From Marinobacter daqiaonensis (GTDB lineage Bacteria > Pseudomonadota > Gammaproteobacteria > Pseudomonadales > Oleiphilaceae), in contig NZ_FOYW01000001.1 of assembly GCF_900115285.1 (NCBI RefSeq), positions 2,701,272 to 2,765,271 on the forward strand: 64,000 nucleotides of DNA, in the 5' to 3' direction. The notes below the pieces were generated by a model that was not told where the DNA came from, did not search any database, and saw only the letters and a list, made by a program, of their open reading frames with translations. This document shows positions 37,465 through 46,953 of the stretch, piece after piece. How positions within the stretch are numbered: the stretch's first letter is position 1; each line of letters starts with the position of its first letter. A program made the translations under genes and the position numbers.

Positions 37465-39087
37465 TCAGGGACGCGCCACGCCAAACTGCATCCGGTGGGG
37501 CTCGCGCCGCTCCGCGTCACGGCAGATCGACAGCACATAGGACAGTACCGAGCGGGTTTCCCTCGGGTCGATCACACCGTCATCCAGCAGCCGGGCGCTG
37601 GTGGTGAACACATCCATCTGGCTTTCAAAGGTGTCGATGATCTTCTTCTCCATGGCCGCCAGACGCTCATGATCCACCTCGCCGGTCTTGCGCATCATCG
37701 CGGCTTCGGTGACGTTGGTCATGGTCTTCGCCGCCTGTTCGGCACCCATTACCGCGGTCTTGGCGTTGGGCCAGGAGAAACAGAACCGGGGGGCGAAGCC
37801 CCGGCCGCACATGCCATAGTTGCCTGCGCCAAAGGAGGCCCCACAGTAGATGGTGATCTGTGGCACGGTGGCGTTGGTGACCGCCTGGATCATCTTGGAC
37901 CCGTGCTTGATGATGCCGGCCTGCTCGTACTCCTTGCCGACCATAAAGCCGGTGGTGTTATTCAGGTACAGGATCGGAGTCTGGGACTGGCAGCAGGCCT
38001 GGATGAAATGGGTGGCCTTGGTGGCGCCCGCCGGGTCGATGGGGCCGTTGTTGGTGAGAATGCCCACGGCCAGGCCTTCCACTTTGGCGTGACCACAGAC
38101 AGTGGACGACCCGTAGTTGGCACCAAATTCCAGGAAGTAGGAATCGTCCACGATGCGGGCGATCACCTCCTTCATGTCAACCGGACGCTTGTAATCCATG
38201 GGCATGATGCCCAGCAGTTCTTCCCGGTCGTAGCGGGGAGGCTGGAAGGACCGGGACTTCTCTTCCGGCTGATCTCCATCCCAGTCCAGCTGGGCAACGA
38301 TTTCCCGCACCATACGCAGCGCGTCGCGATCATCTTCCGCCAGGTAGTCCCCCAGGCCGGAGATGCTCGTGTGCATTTCGGCCCCGCCCAGCTCTTCCTC
38401 GGTGGCGATTTCACCGGTGGCTGCCTTGAGCAGTGGCGGTCCTGCCAGGAATGCCCGGGACCGGTCCCGCACCATGATGATGTAATCGGACAGGCCAGTC
38501 TGGTAGGCACCGCCTGCCGTGGAGGAGCCATGGGTTACCGTGACCACCGGCAGGCCCGCCGCCGACAACCGGGTCAGGTTGGCGAACAGGGTACCGCCGT
38601 GGATGAACTGGTCCACCTGGTACTTGAGCAGGTTGGCACCGGCACTTTCCACCAGTTGCACATAGGGCAGCTTGTTCTGCAGCGCCAGTTCCTGCACCCG
38701 AAGCTGTTTCTCCAGACCCATGGCCTGCAGCGCGCCGGCGTCGATGCCTGAATCGTTGGCGGCGATCATCACCCGTACGCCGGAAACGTAACCAATGCCG
38801 GCCACCACCCCACCGCCGGGTACACTGGTGTCCGGGTCGGGGGTATCAAGCCCGAAACCGGCCAGGGTGGACAGCTCCAGGAAGGGCGCGCCGGGATCCA
38901 GCACCAGGGCGATACGCTCCCGGGGCAGCAACTGGCCCCGTTTCTCGAACCGCGCCTTGGATGCCTCGGATTTGGTCCGGGTGCGGTTCTCGAGCTCACG
39001 AATGCGCTCCAGAATCGATAGCATGCCCTGTCGGTTGTCGCGAAAGGTGTCGCCACCAGTGGAAATTTTGGACTCGATGACTGCCAT
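37465..39087 (-). CDS. Acyl-CoA carboxylase beta subunit (carboxyltransferase, GCC-like)
   Basis: 540 residues. SSTAGGAYQTGLSDY and CGASFGAGNYGMCGRGFAPRF supply the two oxyanion holes. The ATG at 39087 is preferred over 39120. Residues 162-168 read IHGGTLF, where methylcrotonyl-CoA carboxylase has HFGRIF; Gly164 thus replaces the Phe that, to my knowledge, restricts MCC to small substrates, as in geranyl-CoA carboxylase. This favours a long isoprenoid enoyl-CoA. A TetR-like dyad lies upstream at 39234. Confidence 0.9.
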   Translation of the reverse strand: MAVIESKISTGGDTFRDNRQGMLSILERIRELENRTRTKSEASKARFEKRGQLLPRERIALVLDPGAPFLELSTLAGFGLDTPDPDTSVPGGGVVAGIGYVSGVRVMIAANDSGIDAGALQAMGLEKQLRVQELALQNKLPYVQLVESAGANLLKYQVDQFIHGGTLFANLTRLSAAGLPVVTVTHGSSTAGGAYQTGLSDYIIMVRDRSRAFLAGPPLLKAATGEIATEEELGGAEMHTSISGLGDYLAEDDRDALRMVREIVAQLDWDGDQPEEKSRSFQPPRYDREELLGIMPMDYKRPVDMKEVIARIVDDSYFLEFGANYGSSTVCGHAKVEGLAVGILTNNGPIDPAGATKATHFIQACCQSQTPILYLNNTTGFMVGKEYEQAGIIKHGSKMIQAVTNATVPQITIYCGASFGAGNYGMCGRGFAPRFCFSWPNAKTAVMGAEQAAKTMTNVTEAAMMRKTGEVDHERLAAMEKKIIDTFESQMDVFTTSARLLDDGVIDPRETRSVLSYVLSICRDAERREPHRMQFGVARP

Positions 39088-39233
39088 AAGCCTGGTATTC
39101 CAGATTCGTGGATTTCTCACCGGTGTAACACACCAGTACCATTGACTATCCTGAGAGAATTCCGCCGGGCCGTCTTGTGCCGACTGGCTGGAGAGGCGGA
39201 ATTCCGTTAGCCGTTCGTTATCTCAACATAAAT

Positions 39234-39253
39234 TTGATCAAGCGTTTGGTCAA
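39234..39253. promoter_or_regulatory. TetR-type operator
   Basis: TTGATCAAGCGTTTGGTCAA is a 20-bp dyad with 16 symmetric positions, in the divergent region between carboxylase beta (39087) and the GST gene (39291). It matches the sites at 45598, 45642 and 47703. Confidence 0.6.
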
Positions 39254-39290
39254 TACTAGAATCGGAAAAAACCAACAAACGGGAAAACCT

Positions 39291-39935
39291 ATGATCAAGC
39301 TTTACCACTGCATGAGCGCCCGCTCGTTCCGGGCACTGTGGGCCCTGGAGGAACTGGCGCTGGACTACGACCTGCACATGCTGCCGTTTCCGCCCCGGAT
39401 GTTCAAAAAAGACTATCTGGGCATCAACCCCCTGGGCACCATTCCCGCTTTCTTCGATGGTGACATCTTCATGACCGAATCCTCTGCCATTGCCCAGTAT
39501 CTGGCGGAACGCTACGGTCAGGGGCAGCTGAATGTCCCGGTGGATGACCCTCGTTACGGGGCCTACCTCAACTGGCTGCATTTCGGCGAGGCGACCCTCA
39601 CTTTCCCCCAGACCCTGGTCTTGCGCTACACCCGGCTGGAGCCGGAAGAACGGCGTGTCCCCCAGGTCGCTGAGGACTATAAGAAGTGGTTCCTGGGACG
39701 CCTGAGGGCCGTGGAGGCCTCCCTGGGGACGACTGCACCGTGGATCCTCGGTGACACCTTCACCGCTGCGGACATCTCGGTGGCCTATGCCCTGATGCTG
39801 GCGGAGAACCTGAACCTGGAGGGAGAGTTCGGTCCCAACACCCGGGCATACTGGGAGCGGATTCAGCAGCGGGATGCCTTCAAACGGGCCCTTGAGAACC
39901 AGGAAGAGGCGGCCACGCTCCAGGGTATTTCCTGA
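39291..39935 (+). CDS. Glutathione S-transferase family protein
   Basis: 214 residues. An N-terminal thioredoxin-like domain opens MIKLYHCMSARSFRALW and contains NPLGTIPAFFDGD and TESSAIAQYL (glutathione-binding Glu-Ser). An all-helical C-terminal domain with GDTFTAADI follows. The ATG at 39291 is preferred over 39177, which would cross the operator. It lies alone on the plus strand inside the atu-like region and shares a TetR-type operator with the carboxylase, so it may deal with reactive enoyl intermediates (inference). Confidence 0.88.
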   Translation: MIKLYHCMSARSFRALWALEELALDYDLHMLPFPPRMFKKDYLGINPLGTIPAFFDGDIFMTESSAIAQYLAERYGQGQLNVPVDDPRYGAYLNWLHFGEATLTFPQTLVLRYTRLEPEERRVPQVAEDYKKWFLGRLRAVEASLGTTAPWILGDTFTAADISVAYALMLAENLNLEGEFGPNTRAYWERIQQRDAFKRALENQEEAATLQGIS

Positions 39936-40068
39936 ACCATGGCAGCCAGGTTCCCCGTTGCTGGCGTCGCGGATCGGAAAACCTTCAGGCCGTGTTCGGG
40001 GCGCTGAAGTCCGGTCCGGAACGACAGGGTAGGGCCATTGCAGGTGTTGTGCGGACTGCCGCCGGGGA

Positions 40069-41871
40069 TCAGAGCAGCCCCCAGCTGCGGGCCTCCTGTT
40101 CCGGAACCGGAATTTCCAGCTCCAGCAGTACCTGGGAATAGGTTTTCCCCTGAGGGTCCAGGTGGAGGGAGCTGACGCCTCCTCCATCCAGGGACTCCGC
40201 CAGCAGGAAGTTGATGCCGTGGATGCCCGGCAACGGGTGCGCCGTAACTTTGCCCCGGGTCAGCCCGCTGAAGCAGGCTTTCACCCGCTCCGGGGTCAGG
40301 GCAGCACGAATAACATCGAAAAAACGGGGGTCCCGGGCAATCACACCGATGTTCGCGTAGTTGCCCTTGTCGCCACTGCGGGCAACGGCGAGACGGATCA
40401 GCGGTATCGATACCGTGGCGCCCCCGATCACGTCGGGCGGCTCCAGCTCCTCCGCAGGTTGCGGCTGTCCCGGTCCCTGCTGGCAGGCCTGCGGCAGGGC
40501 TACCGGATCGCCTCCCACTTTCACGGTTACCGGTACCTGGTCCTTGTTGATCAGGCCCGAGAACAGGCCCACGACGGGGCTCGGGCGAGGCCGCCCCGGC
40601 GTGACGCCGGTCACCGCCGGTGACATGGAGAGAGCCGCTCCCACGAATTCCTTGGAAAAGAGTTCGACGCCTTCCTTGCGGGGGTGGTGAACGCCCAGGC
40701 GTAGCACGACCTCACGGGCCTGAAGGGCCTCCGGTCGTGCGTGATCGCCGAACATGGCTTCGGCACCAATCACCTGCAGGTCCGACTTGGTAAACGCCTG
40801 CAGGCCCTCGTCCTCCAGCATGGCGGAGGCACGGTTGCGGATCGCCTCGCCCATCCGCCTGGCCCTGGCGGCCGCGTCCCGGCCCACGATCACAAAACTG
40901 CCTATGCAGGCAAAACCGCCAAGATAGGTGGCGCTGACCTTATAGCTTGCAGTGGGCTCCCGGCCCCGGGCGCCCTTTATCAGGACCCGGTCCTCACCGA
41001 CCTGCTCCATGGTGACCCGGGTAAAGTCGCAGATCACATCCGGCAGGATGTAGCTGTGGGCGTCGCCGATCTCGTACAGCATCTGCTCACCGGCGGTCAG
41101 CGGCGATACCAGCCCGCCGGTCTCAGGCGGTTTGGTGAGCACAAAGCTGCCATCCGCCGACACTTCGGCAATGGGGAAACCGGTGTTCTCCCATCCGTCT
41201 TCAGTGTCCTGCCAGTCGGTGAAATTGCCTCCGCTGGTCTGGGCGCCGCATTCGATCAGGTGTCCCACCAGTCCGCCGGCAGCCAGGCGATCGTAATCCT
41301 CCGGTTTCCAGCCGAATTCGTGGATCAGGGGCCCCACCGCCAGCGCGCTGTCGACACAGCGGCCGGTCACCACGATATCGGCGCCGGCATCCAGGGCGGC
41401 GGCAATGGGGAAAGCGCCCAGGTAGGCATTCACGCTCATGACCGTGTCAGGCATGGCGGCGCCGGTTTCCATCTCCCGCAGGCCCTTGTCCCGCAGTTCG
41501 TCGGCCCGGTCGAGCAGGTTATCCCCCTCCACGGTGCCGATCTTCAGCGTCACTCCAGCCTCTTCCGCCACGGCTTCCAGGGCCCGGCGGCAGGCCTGCA
41601 GGTTTACCCCGCCGGCATTGGCAATCACCCGGATGCGCTTGTCGGCAATCTCCCGCACCCACGGTTTCATGACCCGGTCGATGAAGTCCGTGGCATAGCC
41701 CGCTTCCGGATCCCGGGACCGGGCCTTGGCGAGGATCGACATGGTGATCTCCGCCAGGTAGTCCAGGATCAGGTAATCCACGCCACCGTGGCGGATCAGC
41801 TGTTTCGGCCCCAGAGCAGTGTCGCCCCAGTAACCCGAGGCACCGCCAATTTTTACAACCTTGTCTGACAT
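40069..41871 (-). CDS. AtuA-family protein (DUF1446 + AtuA C-terminal domain)
   Basis: 600 residues. The N-terminal DUF1446-type domain (about 1-450) has GGASGYWGD, VIANAGGVN and VTGRCVDSALAVGPL. A C-terminal domain follows (about 485-590: RSGDKGNYANIGVIAR, HPLPGIHGINFLL). This two-domain form is the AtuA family, required for acyclic terpene use in Pseudomonas; its reaction is not established. It is third in the unit ligase, dehydrogenase, AtuA, and lies beside the carboxylase unit, with the GST between. Confidence 0.9.
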   Translation of the reverse strand: MSDKVVKIGGASGYWGDTALGPKQLIRHGGVDYLILDYLAEITMSILAKARSRDPEAGYATDFIDRVMKPWVREIADKRIRVIANAGGVNLQACRRALEAVAEEAGVTLKIGTVEGDNLLDRADELRDKGLREMETGAAMPDTVMSVNAYLGAFPIAAALDAGADIVVTGRCVDSALAVGPLIHEFGWKPEDYDRLAAGGLVGHLIECGAQTSGGNFTDWQDTEDGWENTGFPIAEVSADGSFVLTKPPETGGLVSPLTAGEQMLYEIGDAHSYILPDVICDFTRVTMEQVGEDRVLIKGARGREPTASYKVSATYLGGFACIGSFVIVGRDAAARARRMGEAIRNRASAMLEDEGLQAFTKSDLQVIGAEAMFGDHARPEALQAREVVLRLGVHHPRKEGVELFSKEFVGAALSMSPAVTGVTPGRPRPSPVVGLFSGLINKDQVPVTVKVGGDPVALPQACQQGPGQPQPAEELEPPDVIGGATVSIPLIRLAVARSGDKGNYANIGVIARDPRFFDVIRAALTPERVKACFSGLTRGKVTAHPLPGIHGINFLLAESLDGGGVSSLHLDPQGKTYSQVLLELEIPVPEQEARSWGLL

Positions 41872-41895
41872 AAGGACTCCGCTGGAAAATTCCGC

Positions 41896-43041
41896 TTACA
41901 GGCCAAGCTGGCGCGACGCCAGGTCCCGCATGATCTCTTCGGCACCACCACCGATGGCGTTGACCCGTACCTCCCGGTAGATGCGTTCCGACTTCGGACC
42001 CCGCAGGTAGCCGGCGCCACCAAGGGTCTGCACCGCTTCCCGGGCACAGTACTCCATGGTCAGGGTACTCTGGTTCTTGAGCAGACAGACATCCGCCACC
42101 GGGTTGTCCCCCTGCTCGATTTGCCAGGCCAGTTTTTCCAGGTAGGCCTGGCTGGCCTCGATCTTCATGTACATGTCCGCCAGCTTGTGACGGATCACCT
42201 GGTGCTCTATCAACGATTTGCCGAAGGTCTGGCGTTGACGGGCGTACTCCACGGTTTCCTCATAGCAGGCCCGGGCAAAGCCGACGCAGCCTGCGGCCAT
42301 GAAGATGCGCTCGAAGTTGAAGTTGTTCATGATCATCTTCGACCCCTGGTTTTCCTCTCCCAGAAGATTGCCCGCCGGTACCCGGCAATCGTCGAAATAG
42401 AGAGTGGCGGTGTCGGAACACCACCAGCCCATCTTCCGGTCCAGGGGAGTGCGGGTGAAGCCGGGGGTGTCCCGGTCAATCACCAGCAGGGAGATGCCCC
42501 TGTGGCCGGCCTCGCCGGTGCGAACGGCAACGGTGTAGGTGTCCGCCCGCATCCCGGACGTGATGAAGGTCTTGGAGCCATTCACCACGTAATGGTCACC
42601 GTCGCGCCGGGCGGTGGTCCTCAGGGCGGCCACATCGGAGCCACCGCCTGGCTCGGTGATGGCCAGGGCACTGATGGCCTCACCGGAATAGATGGGCGGC
42701 AGCACCCGCTGCTTGAGCTCCTCGGAACCGTACTTCACGATGGGCGGCGTGCCGATACCGTGACTCATCAGGCTGGCGGACAGACCACCACAGCCGGCCA
42801 TGGCCAGCTCCTGGGCAGCGATAATCATGTAGAACAGGTCCGCCTCGATGCCGCCGTACTGTTCCGGGTACCCCAGGGGAATCAGGCCAATGTCCGCTGC
42901 CTTTCTGTACAGCTCCCGCGGGAACGTGCCGGCCTCGTCCCATTCGGTGACAAAGGGCTCGATCTCCTTGCGGACAAAGGTCCGGACCGAATCCCGAAAA
43001 GCCTCGTGTTCGGCGGTGTAGAAGGGACTGCTGATGGACAT
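41896..43041 (-). CDS. Acyl-CoA dehydrogenase (AtuD/LCAD-like)
   Basis: 381 residues. ALAITEPGGGSDVAAL binds FAD/substrate. At the usual MCAD catalytic position the sequence is IGGGAEEIM without Glu, whereas helix G reads NFERIFMAAG, giving a Glu where isovaleryl- and long-chain acyl-CoA dehydrogenases keep their base. That arrangement suits branched substrates. It sits between a ligase and AtuA, so it probably plays the part of AtuD (citronellyl-CoA dehydrogenase). Confidence 0.9.
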   Translation of the reverse strand: MSISSPFYTAEHEAFRDSVRTFVRKEIEPFVTEWDEAGTFPRELYRKAADIGLIPLGYPEQYGGIEADLFYMIIAAQELAMAGCGGLSASLMSHGIGTPPIVKYGSEELKQRVLPPIYSGEAISALAITEPGGGSDVAALRTTARRDGDHYVVNGSKTFITSGMRADTYTVAVRTGEAGHRGISLLVIDRDTPGFTRTPLDRKMGWWCSDTATLYFDDCRVPAGNLLGEENQGSKMIMNNFNFERIFMAAGCVGFARACYEETVEYARQRQTFGKSLIEHQVIRHKLADMYMKIEASQAYLEKLAWQIEQGDNPVADVCLLKNQSTLTMEYCAREAVQTLGGAGYLRGPKSERIYREVRVNAIGGGAEEIMRDLASRQLGL

Positions 43042-43067
43042 GGATCTTCCTCGGTTGGATCGTCAGG

Positions 43068-44651
43068 TTACTGGTACTGCTTGCGCAGTTCCCGCTTGAG
43101 CACCTTGCCCGTGGCGGTGCGGGGCAGTTCATCCAGCACCACCAGGTGCCTGGGAATCTTGAAACGGGCCAGTTGGTCCCCGCAGTGGGCCTGGATCTCT
43201 TCCAGGGTAGGCGCCTCGCCCTCCTCGGGGACCACCAGGGCCAAGGGCACTTCACCCCACTTTTCGTCGGGTACGCCGATTACCGCCACGTCACGGACTT
43301 TCGGGTGGCGATAGAGCACCTGTTCCACCTCGGTGGGATAGACGTTCTCACCGCCGGAAATCAGCATGTCTTTCTTGCGATCAACAATGTAATAGAAGCC
43401 TTCCTCGTCCTGTCGGGCCAGGTCACCACTGTGGAACCAGCCGTTGCGCCAGTCCTCGGCGGTGGCGTCCGGGCGATTCCAGTATTCCCGGAACATGCTG
43501 GGGCCGCGCAGCACCAGCTCGCCGGTGTCTCCGGGGGCCACATCGTTGTCGTTCTCGTCCACGATGCGCATCTGGACATGGATCAGGGGCTTGCCCACCG
43601 AGCCGTTCTTGCGCACCGCGTTTTCGTTGTTGAGGACACAGGCTGAGGCGCAGGTCTCGGTCATGCCGAAGCCCTCCAGGAACTGGAAGCCCCGTTTCTG
43701 GAAGAACTCGATGACCGGAATGGGGCAGGGCGCGCCCCCGGACAGCAGCACCTTCAGGGAGGACAGGTCGTAATCATCGAAGTCCGGCCGCTGGCTGAGC
43801 ATCAGCCACATGGCCGGCAGCACGAACAGGGAGGTGATGCGCTCCTGCTCCAGGTCCCTGAGAAGCGTTTCCGGCTCGAACTGGGGCTGCAATACGATGC
43901 GGGCGCCGCAATACAGCATGGGCAGGGTGTAGATGGCCAGGCCACCGATATGGAACAGGGGCGCCACCGTCAGGGTGCTGTCCGAGGTGTTGAAGGCCAG
44001 GGGACTCATCTGGGTGTTGATGGCGATCCAGGTAGGGTTGGCGTGGGTCAGCAGCGCTCCCTTAGGCTTACCGGTGGTGCCGGAGGTGTACATCATCATC
44101 AGCGGGTCGTCCTGGGCTACCAGGACATTCCGGTCGGAGGTATCCGCCGCGGCCAGGCTCTCCCGGTAGTCCGGGTCGCCTTCGGCGCCGCGGACACCCT
44201 CGCCACACTCACCGTTCACGGCAATGGCATGCTGCAGGGTGGTTTCACTGCGGATGGGTTCCAGCAGGGGCAGCAGGCGGGCGTGATAGACCACCACCGA
44301 GGCTTCGGCGTCGTTGATGATGAATTCCAGTTCCCGGGGGCTTAGCCGGAAGTTCAGGGGAACCGCAATGGCGCCGAGCTTGGCGCAGGCAAAGAAGGTT
44401 TCCAGGAACGCGGTACTGTTGATCATCAGCAGCGCCACCCGGCTGCCCTGGGTGATACCGCGTGCCGCCAGCATGTTGGCCGCGCGGTTCACCCGCTGGT
44501 CGAGTTCGCTGTAGCTGACACGGTCCTCGTTGTACACCAGCGCCTCGCTATCCGGGCGATACCAGGCGTGGTAGCGCAACCAGTCACCGATGCCCCCGAT
44601 GTAGTGGGAGCCGAGGCTGGGGTCGGTTTTTTGTACTTGTTGTTGGGTCAT
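43068..44651 (-). CDS. AMP-dependent acyl-CoA ligase
   Basis: 527 residues. P-loop YTSGTTGKPKG, GFGMTETC, GWFHSGDLARQDEEGFYYIVDRKKDM, GGENVYPTEVE and TATGKVLKRELR are all canonical for fatty acyl-CoA synthetases. The ATG at 44651 (AGAGG upstream) is preferred over 44702. AACAACAA falls inside the first codons (Gln repeats). It starts the ligase-dehydrogenase-AtuA unit and could be the AtuH counterpart. Confidence 0.9.
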   Translation of the reverse strand: MTQQQVQKTDPSLGSHYIGGIGDWLRYHAWYRPDSEALVYNEDRVSYSELDQRVNRAANMLAARGITQGSRVALLMINSTAFLETFFACAKLGAIAVPLNFRLSPRELEFIINDAEASVVVYHARLLPLLEPIRSETTLQHAIAVNGECGEGVRGAEGDPDYRESLAAADTSDRNVLVAQDDPLMMMYTSGTTGKPKGALLTHANPTWIAINTQMSPLAFNTSDSTLTVAPLFHIGGLAIYTLPMLYCGARIVLQPQFEPETLLRDLEQERITSLFVLPAMWLMLSQRPDFDDYDLSSLKVLLSGGAPCPIPVIEFFQKRGFQFLEGFGMTETCASACVLNNENAVRKNGSVGKPLIHVQMRIVDENDNDVAPGDTGELVLRGPSMFREYWNRPDATAEDWRNGWFHSGDLARQDEEGFYYIVDRKKDMLISGGENVYPTEVEQVLYRHPKVRDVAVIGVPDEKWGEVPLALVVPEEGEAPTLEEIQAHCGDQLARFKIPRHLVVLDELPRTATGKVLKRELRKQYQ

Positions 44652-44701
44652 GATGAACCTCTGATCATCCGTCTCACGAATTGGAGCTGTGTTAAGGGGC
44701 A

Positions 44702-45562
44702 CTAGACCATAGCAGTGCGCGATGTGACCAGCTTGCGCGAACTGGCTGCCCGCGCGGAAACCGGTGTTTCCGCGGCCGGAACCTGCACACGGATTCGCAG
44801 CCTGCGGGAACCATTGACAATATCCCGCGGCGGCAGCCCGTAGATTCGACGTATGGAGTGGCTGAAATGGGTGGAGTCCGGGTAGCCGGTTTCCAGGGCA
44901 ATGTCGGTCAGTGTCGACGCTGAGCGGACGTGATAGAGCAGACTGCGGGCCCGGCGCCAGGCCCGGTACTTGCGCAGGCAGACCCCTGTCTCCGCCTTGA
45001 AGAGGTGCAGAAACCGCGACAGAGAAAGCCCCTCCAGTTCCGCCAGGTCAGAGGCACCGCAGGGCTCGGCGGTATATTCACAGATATGATCCACGACACG
45101 GCTGACTCGGGGATCCAGCGTGCGACGGGGCAGGGACTGCCCGAACAGCAGGTCGTCAAACTCACTGTCCGAAAGACGATTTTCCGAAGCCGCCTGCTGC
45201 AATCGGCCCACTCCTGCCAGCACTCGTGCCTTCAATGCCAGTGGATCAGTCATCAGCCTGTCGTGGATACAGAGACCGGCCCCTTCCGTGTCGGTGTATT
45301 CGGGCTCCAGCATCACCACGGCCAGATGCCGGTCACGGGACCGGATCCGATGGGGCGTATAGGGTGGCACCCAGGCCAGGTGCTGTGCCTGCCAGCCATC
45401 ACCCAGGTCTACGTTCAACGGCGCCTGGTCTGCCACATAAAGAGTGGCACAGCCGAAGTTGCGGATCGCCGGCCTGCCCAGCAGGCCGTAGTAGAAGACC
45501 CGGTGATCACCAATAAGCATCAGCCGGTGGCCCGTGTGTGTCCCGCCGGGGGTAAGATCCAT
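44702..45562 (-). CDS. AraC-family transcriptional regulator
   Basis: 286 residues. The C-terminal double helix-turn-helix (about 180-270) has LSLSRFLHLFKAETGVCLRK and STLTDIALETGYPDSTHFSH followed by RIYGLPP. The N-terminal half is a cupin-like ligand domain (HLAWVPPYTPHRI). The ATG at 45562 with GAGAGGG is preferred over a TTG at 45589. It is divergent from an acyl-CoA dehydrogenase across two TetR-type dyads, so it may itself be under TetR control. Confidence 0.88.
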   Translation of the reverse strand: MDLTPGGTHTGHRLMLIGDHRVFYYGLLGRPAIRNFGCATLYVADQAPLNVDLGDGWQAQHLAWVPPYTPHRIRSRDRHLAVVMLEPEYTDTEGAGLCIHDRLMTDPLALKARVLAGVGRLQQAASENRLSDSEFDDLLFGQSLPRRTLDPRVSRVVDHICEYTAEPCGASDLAELEGLSLSRFLHLFKAETGVCLRKYRAWRRARSLLYHVRSASTLTDIALETGYPDSTHFSHSIRRIYGLPPRDIVNGSRRLRIRVQVPAAETPVSARAASSRKLVTSRTAMV

Positions 45563-45597
45563 CGCGTTTACCCTCTCGTTTGTCGTCAATTCAAGGT

Positions 45598-45617
45598 TAG
45601 ACCTAACACTTGGTCAA
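45598..45617. promoter_or_regulatory. TetR-type operator (left of pair)
   Basis: TAGACCTAACACTTGGTCAA matches TAGACCAAGCGCTTGCTCAA at 47703 in 16 of 20 positions. It is the first of two dyads spaced 44 bp (about four helical turns) between the AraC and dehydrogenase genes. Confidence 0.6.
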
Positions 45618-45641
45618 ATTCAAGATTGCCGCTACTATAAT

Positions 45642-45661
45642 TTGACCGAATGATTGGTCTC
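45642..45661. promoter_or_regulatory. TetR-type operator (right of pair)
   Basis: TTGACCGAATGATTGGTCTC; its reverse complement aligns with the 47703 site over GACCAA and GGTCAA half-sites. It lies 73 bp before the dehydrogenase start at 45734. Confidence 0.6.
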
Positions 45662-45733
45662 ATGTCTGAATGACATCCAGACAGACCCACATAATGCCCC
45701 GGGGCGAGCCGCCCTGCCCGATTGGAGAGCAGC

Positions 45734-46888
45734 ATGCGTTATACCACCGAGCACAAGAGCCTCTACGAGTCCGTCAGCAAGTTTGTGGCGGACGAGATCA
45801 ATCCCTACGTCGACCAGTGGGAGGAGGAAGGCATCTTCCCGGCGCGGGAATTGTTCCGGAAAATGGGTGCCAAGGGGTTCCTGGGCATCACGAAACCGGA
45901 GGCCTTTGGCGGCATGGGGCTCGACTGGAGTTATGACCTTGCCTTCTGCGAAGCCATGGGGGAAGTGAACTGCGGCTCCATTCCCATGGCGGTGGGCGTA
46001 CAGACCAATATGGCCACCCCGGCCCTGGCCAAAATCGGCTCGGACGAACTTCGCCGGGAATTTCTGGCACCAGCCATTTCCGGCGACTACGTTGCCTGCA
46101 TTGGCGTGTCGGAACCCGGCGCCGGCTCCGACGTGGCGTCCATCAGGACCAATGCCCGCAAGGACGGCGACGACTACATCATCAATGGCGGCAAACTGTG
46201 GATCACCAATGGTACCCAGGCTGACTTCATGTGCCTGCTGACCAACACCGGCGACGGTCCTGCCCACAAGAACAAGTCCCTGATCGTGCTACCCATGGAC
46301 ACCCCGGGGGTAACCGTGGCCCGCAAGCTCGACAAGCTGGGCATGCGCAGCTCCGACACAGCCCAGATCTTCTTCGAGGACGTGCGGGTACCCCAGCGCT
46401 ATCGCATTGGTGAGGAGGGCATGGGATTCATCTATCAGATGCAGCAGTTCCAGGAAGAGCGGCTGTGGGGGTCCGCAAGCACACTGCGCACTCTGGAGAA
46501 ATGCATCCAGGACGTCATTGACTACACCCGTCAGCGCATTGCCTTCGGCAAGCCGCTACTGCACAACCAGACCATCCATTTCCGCCTGGCGGAGCTGCAG
46601 ACCGAGGTGGAACTGCTGCGGTCCCTGGTGTACCGGACAACAGAAGGCTATATCAACGGGGAGGACATGACCCGGCTGGCATCCATGGCAAAATTGAAGG
46701 CCGGCCGTCTTTGCCGGGAAGTGACCGACGCCTGCCTCCAGTACTACGGCGGTATGGGCTTCATGAACGAGACTCTGATCACCCGGCTCTACCGGGACCT
46801 CCGGCTGGTGTCCATTGGAGGAGGGGCGGACGAAGTGATGCTGGGCATTTTGTCCAAGTTCATGGGCACCCACCCCGGCGGACAGTAA
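45734..46888 (+). CDS. Acyl-CoA dehydrogenase (helix-G glutamate type)
   Basis: 384 residues. It has VSEPGAGSDVASIRT and LWITNGTQADF. The C-terminal region SIGGGADEVM lacks the MCAD-type Glu, while FQEERLWG in helix G provides the base, as in IVD/LCAD-type enzymes. The ATG at 45734 behind GGAGAG is preferred over a TTG at 45722. It is controlled by the double TetR-type operator upstream and ends at a hairpin convergent with tetR. Confidence 0.9.
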   Translation: MRYTTEHKSLYESVSKFVADEINPYVDQWEEEGIFPARELFRKMGAKGFLGITKPEAFGGMGLDWSYDLAFCEAMGEVNCGSIPMAVGVQTNMATPALAKIGSDELRREFLAPAISGDYVACIGVSEPGAGSDVASIRTNARKDGDDYIINGGKLWITNGTQADFMCLLTNTGDGPAHKNKSLIVLPMDTPGVTVARKLDKLGMRSSDTAQIFFEDVRVPQRYRIGEEGMGFIYQMQQFQEERLWGSASTLRTLEKCIQDVIDYTRQRIAFGKPLLHNQTIHFRLAELQTEVELLRSLVYRTTEGYINGEDMTRLASMAKLKAGRLCREVTDACLQYYGGMGFMNETLITRLYRDLRLVSIGGGADEVMLGILSKFMGTHPGGQ

Positions 46889-46906
46889 TCGGGACCGGCT
46901 CACGCT

Positions 46907-46928
46907 GGGCCGTCAGGGACGACGGCCC
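46907..46928. terminator. Bidirectional terminator hairpin
   Basis: GGGCCGTC and its complement GACGGCCC around a 6-base loop, between the convergent dehydrogenase and tetR genes. Its core resembles the CGTC-N6-GACG dyads but its location is terminal. Confidence 0.6.
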
Positions 46929-46953
46929 GTGTTCCGTCCGGATAATTCATTGA

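Noticed and set aside
35917..38751. 944-residue open frame on the plus strand
   Set aside because: It lies antisense to the carboxylase alpha and beta genes, has no recognisable domain and no ribosome-binding site. Long antisense frames are expected in GC-rich genes.
46907..46928. CGTC-N6-GACG dyad that resembles the regulon box
   Set aside because: It lacks the outer T and A of TCGTC/GACGA, is part of a GC-rich hairpin between two convergent gene ends, and has no -10 at the right distance; a terminator is the better reading.
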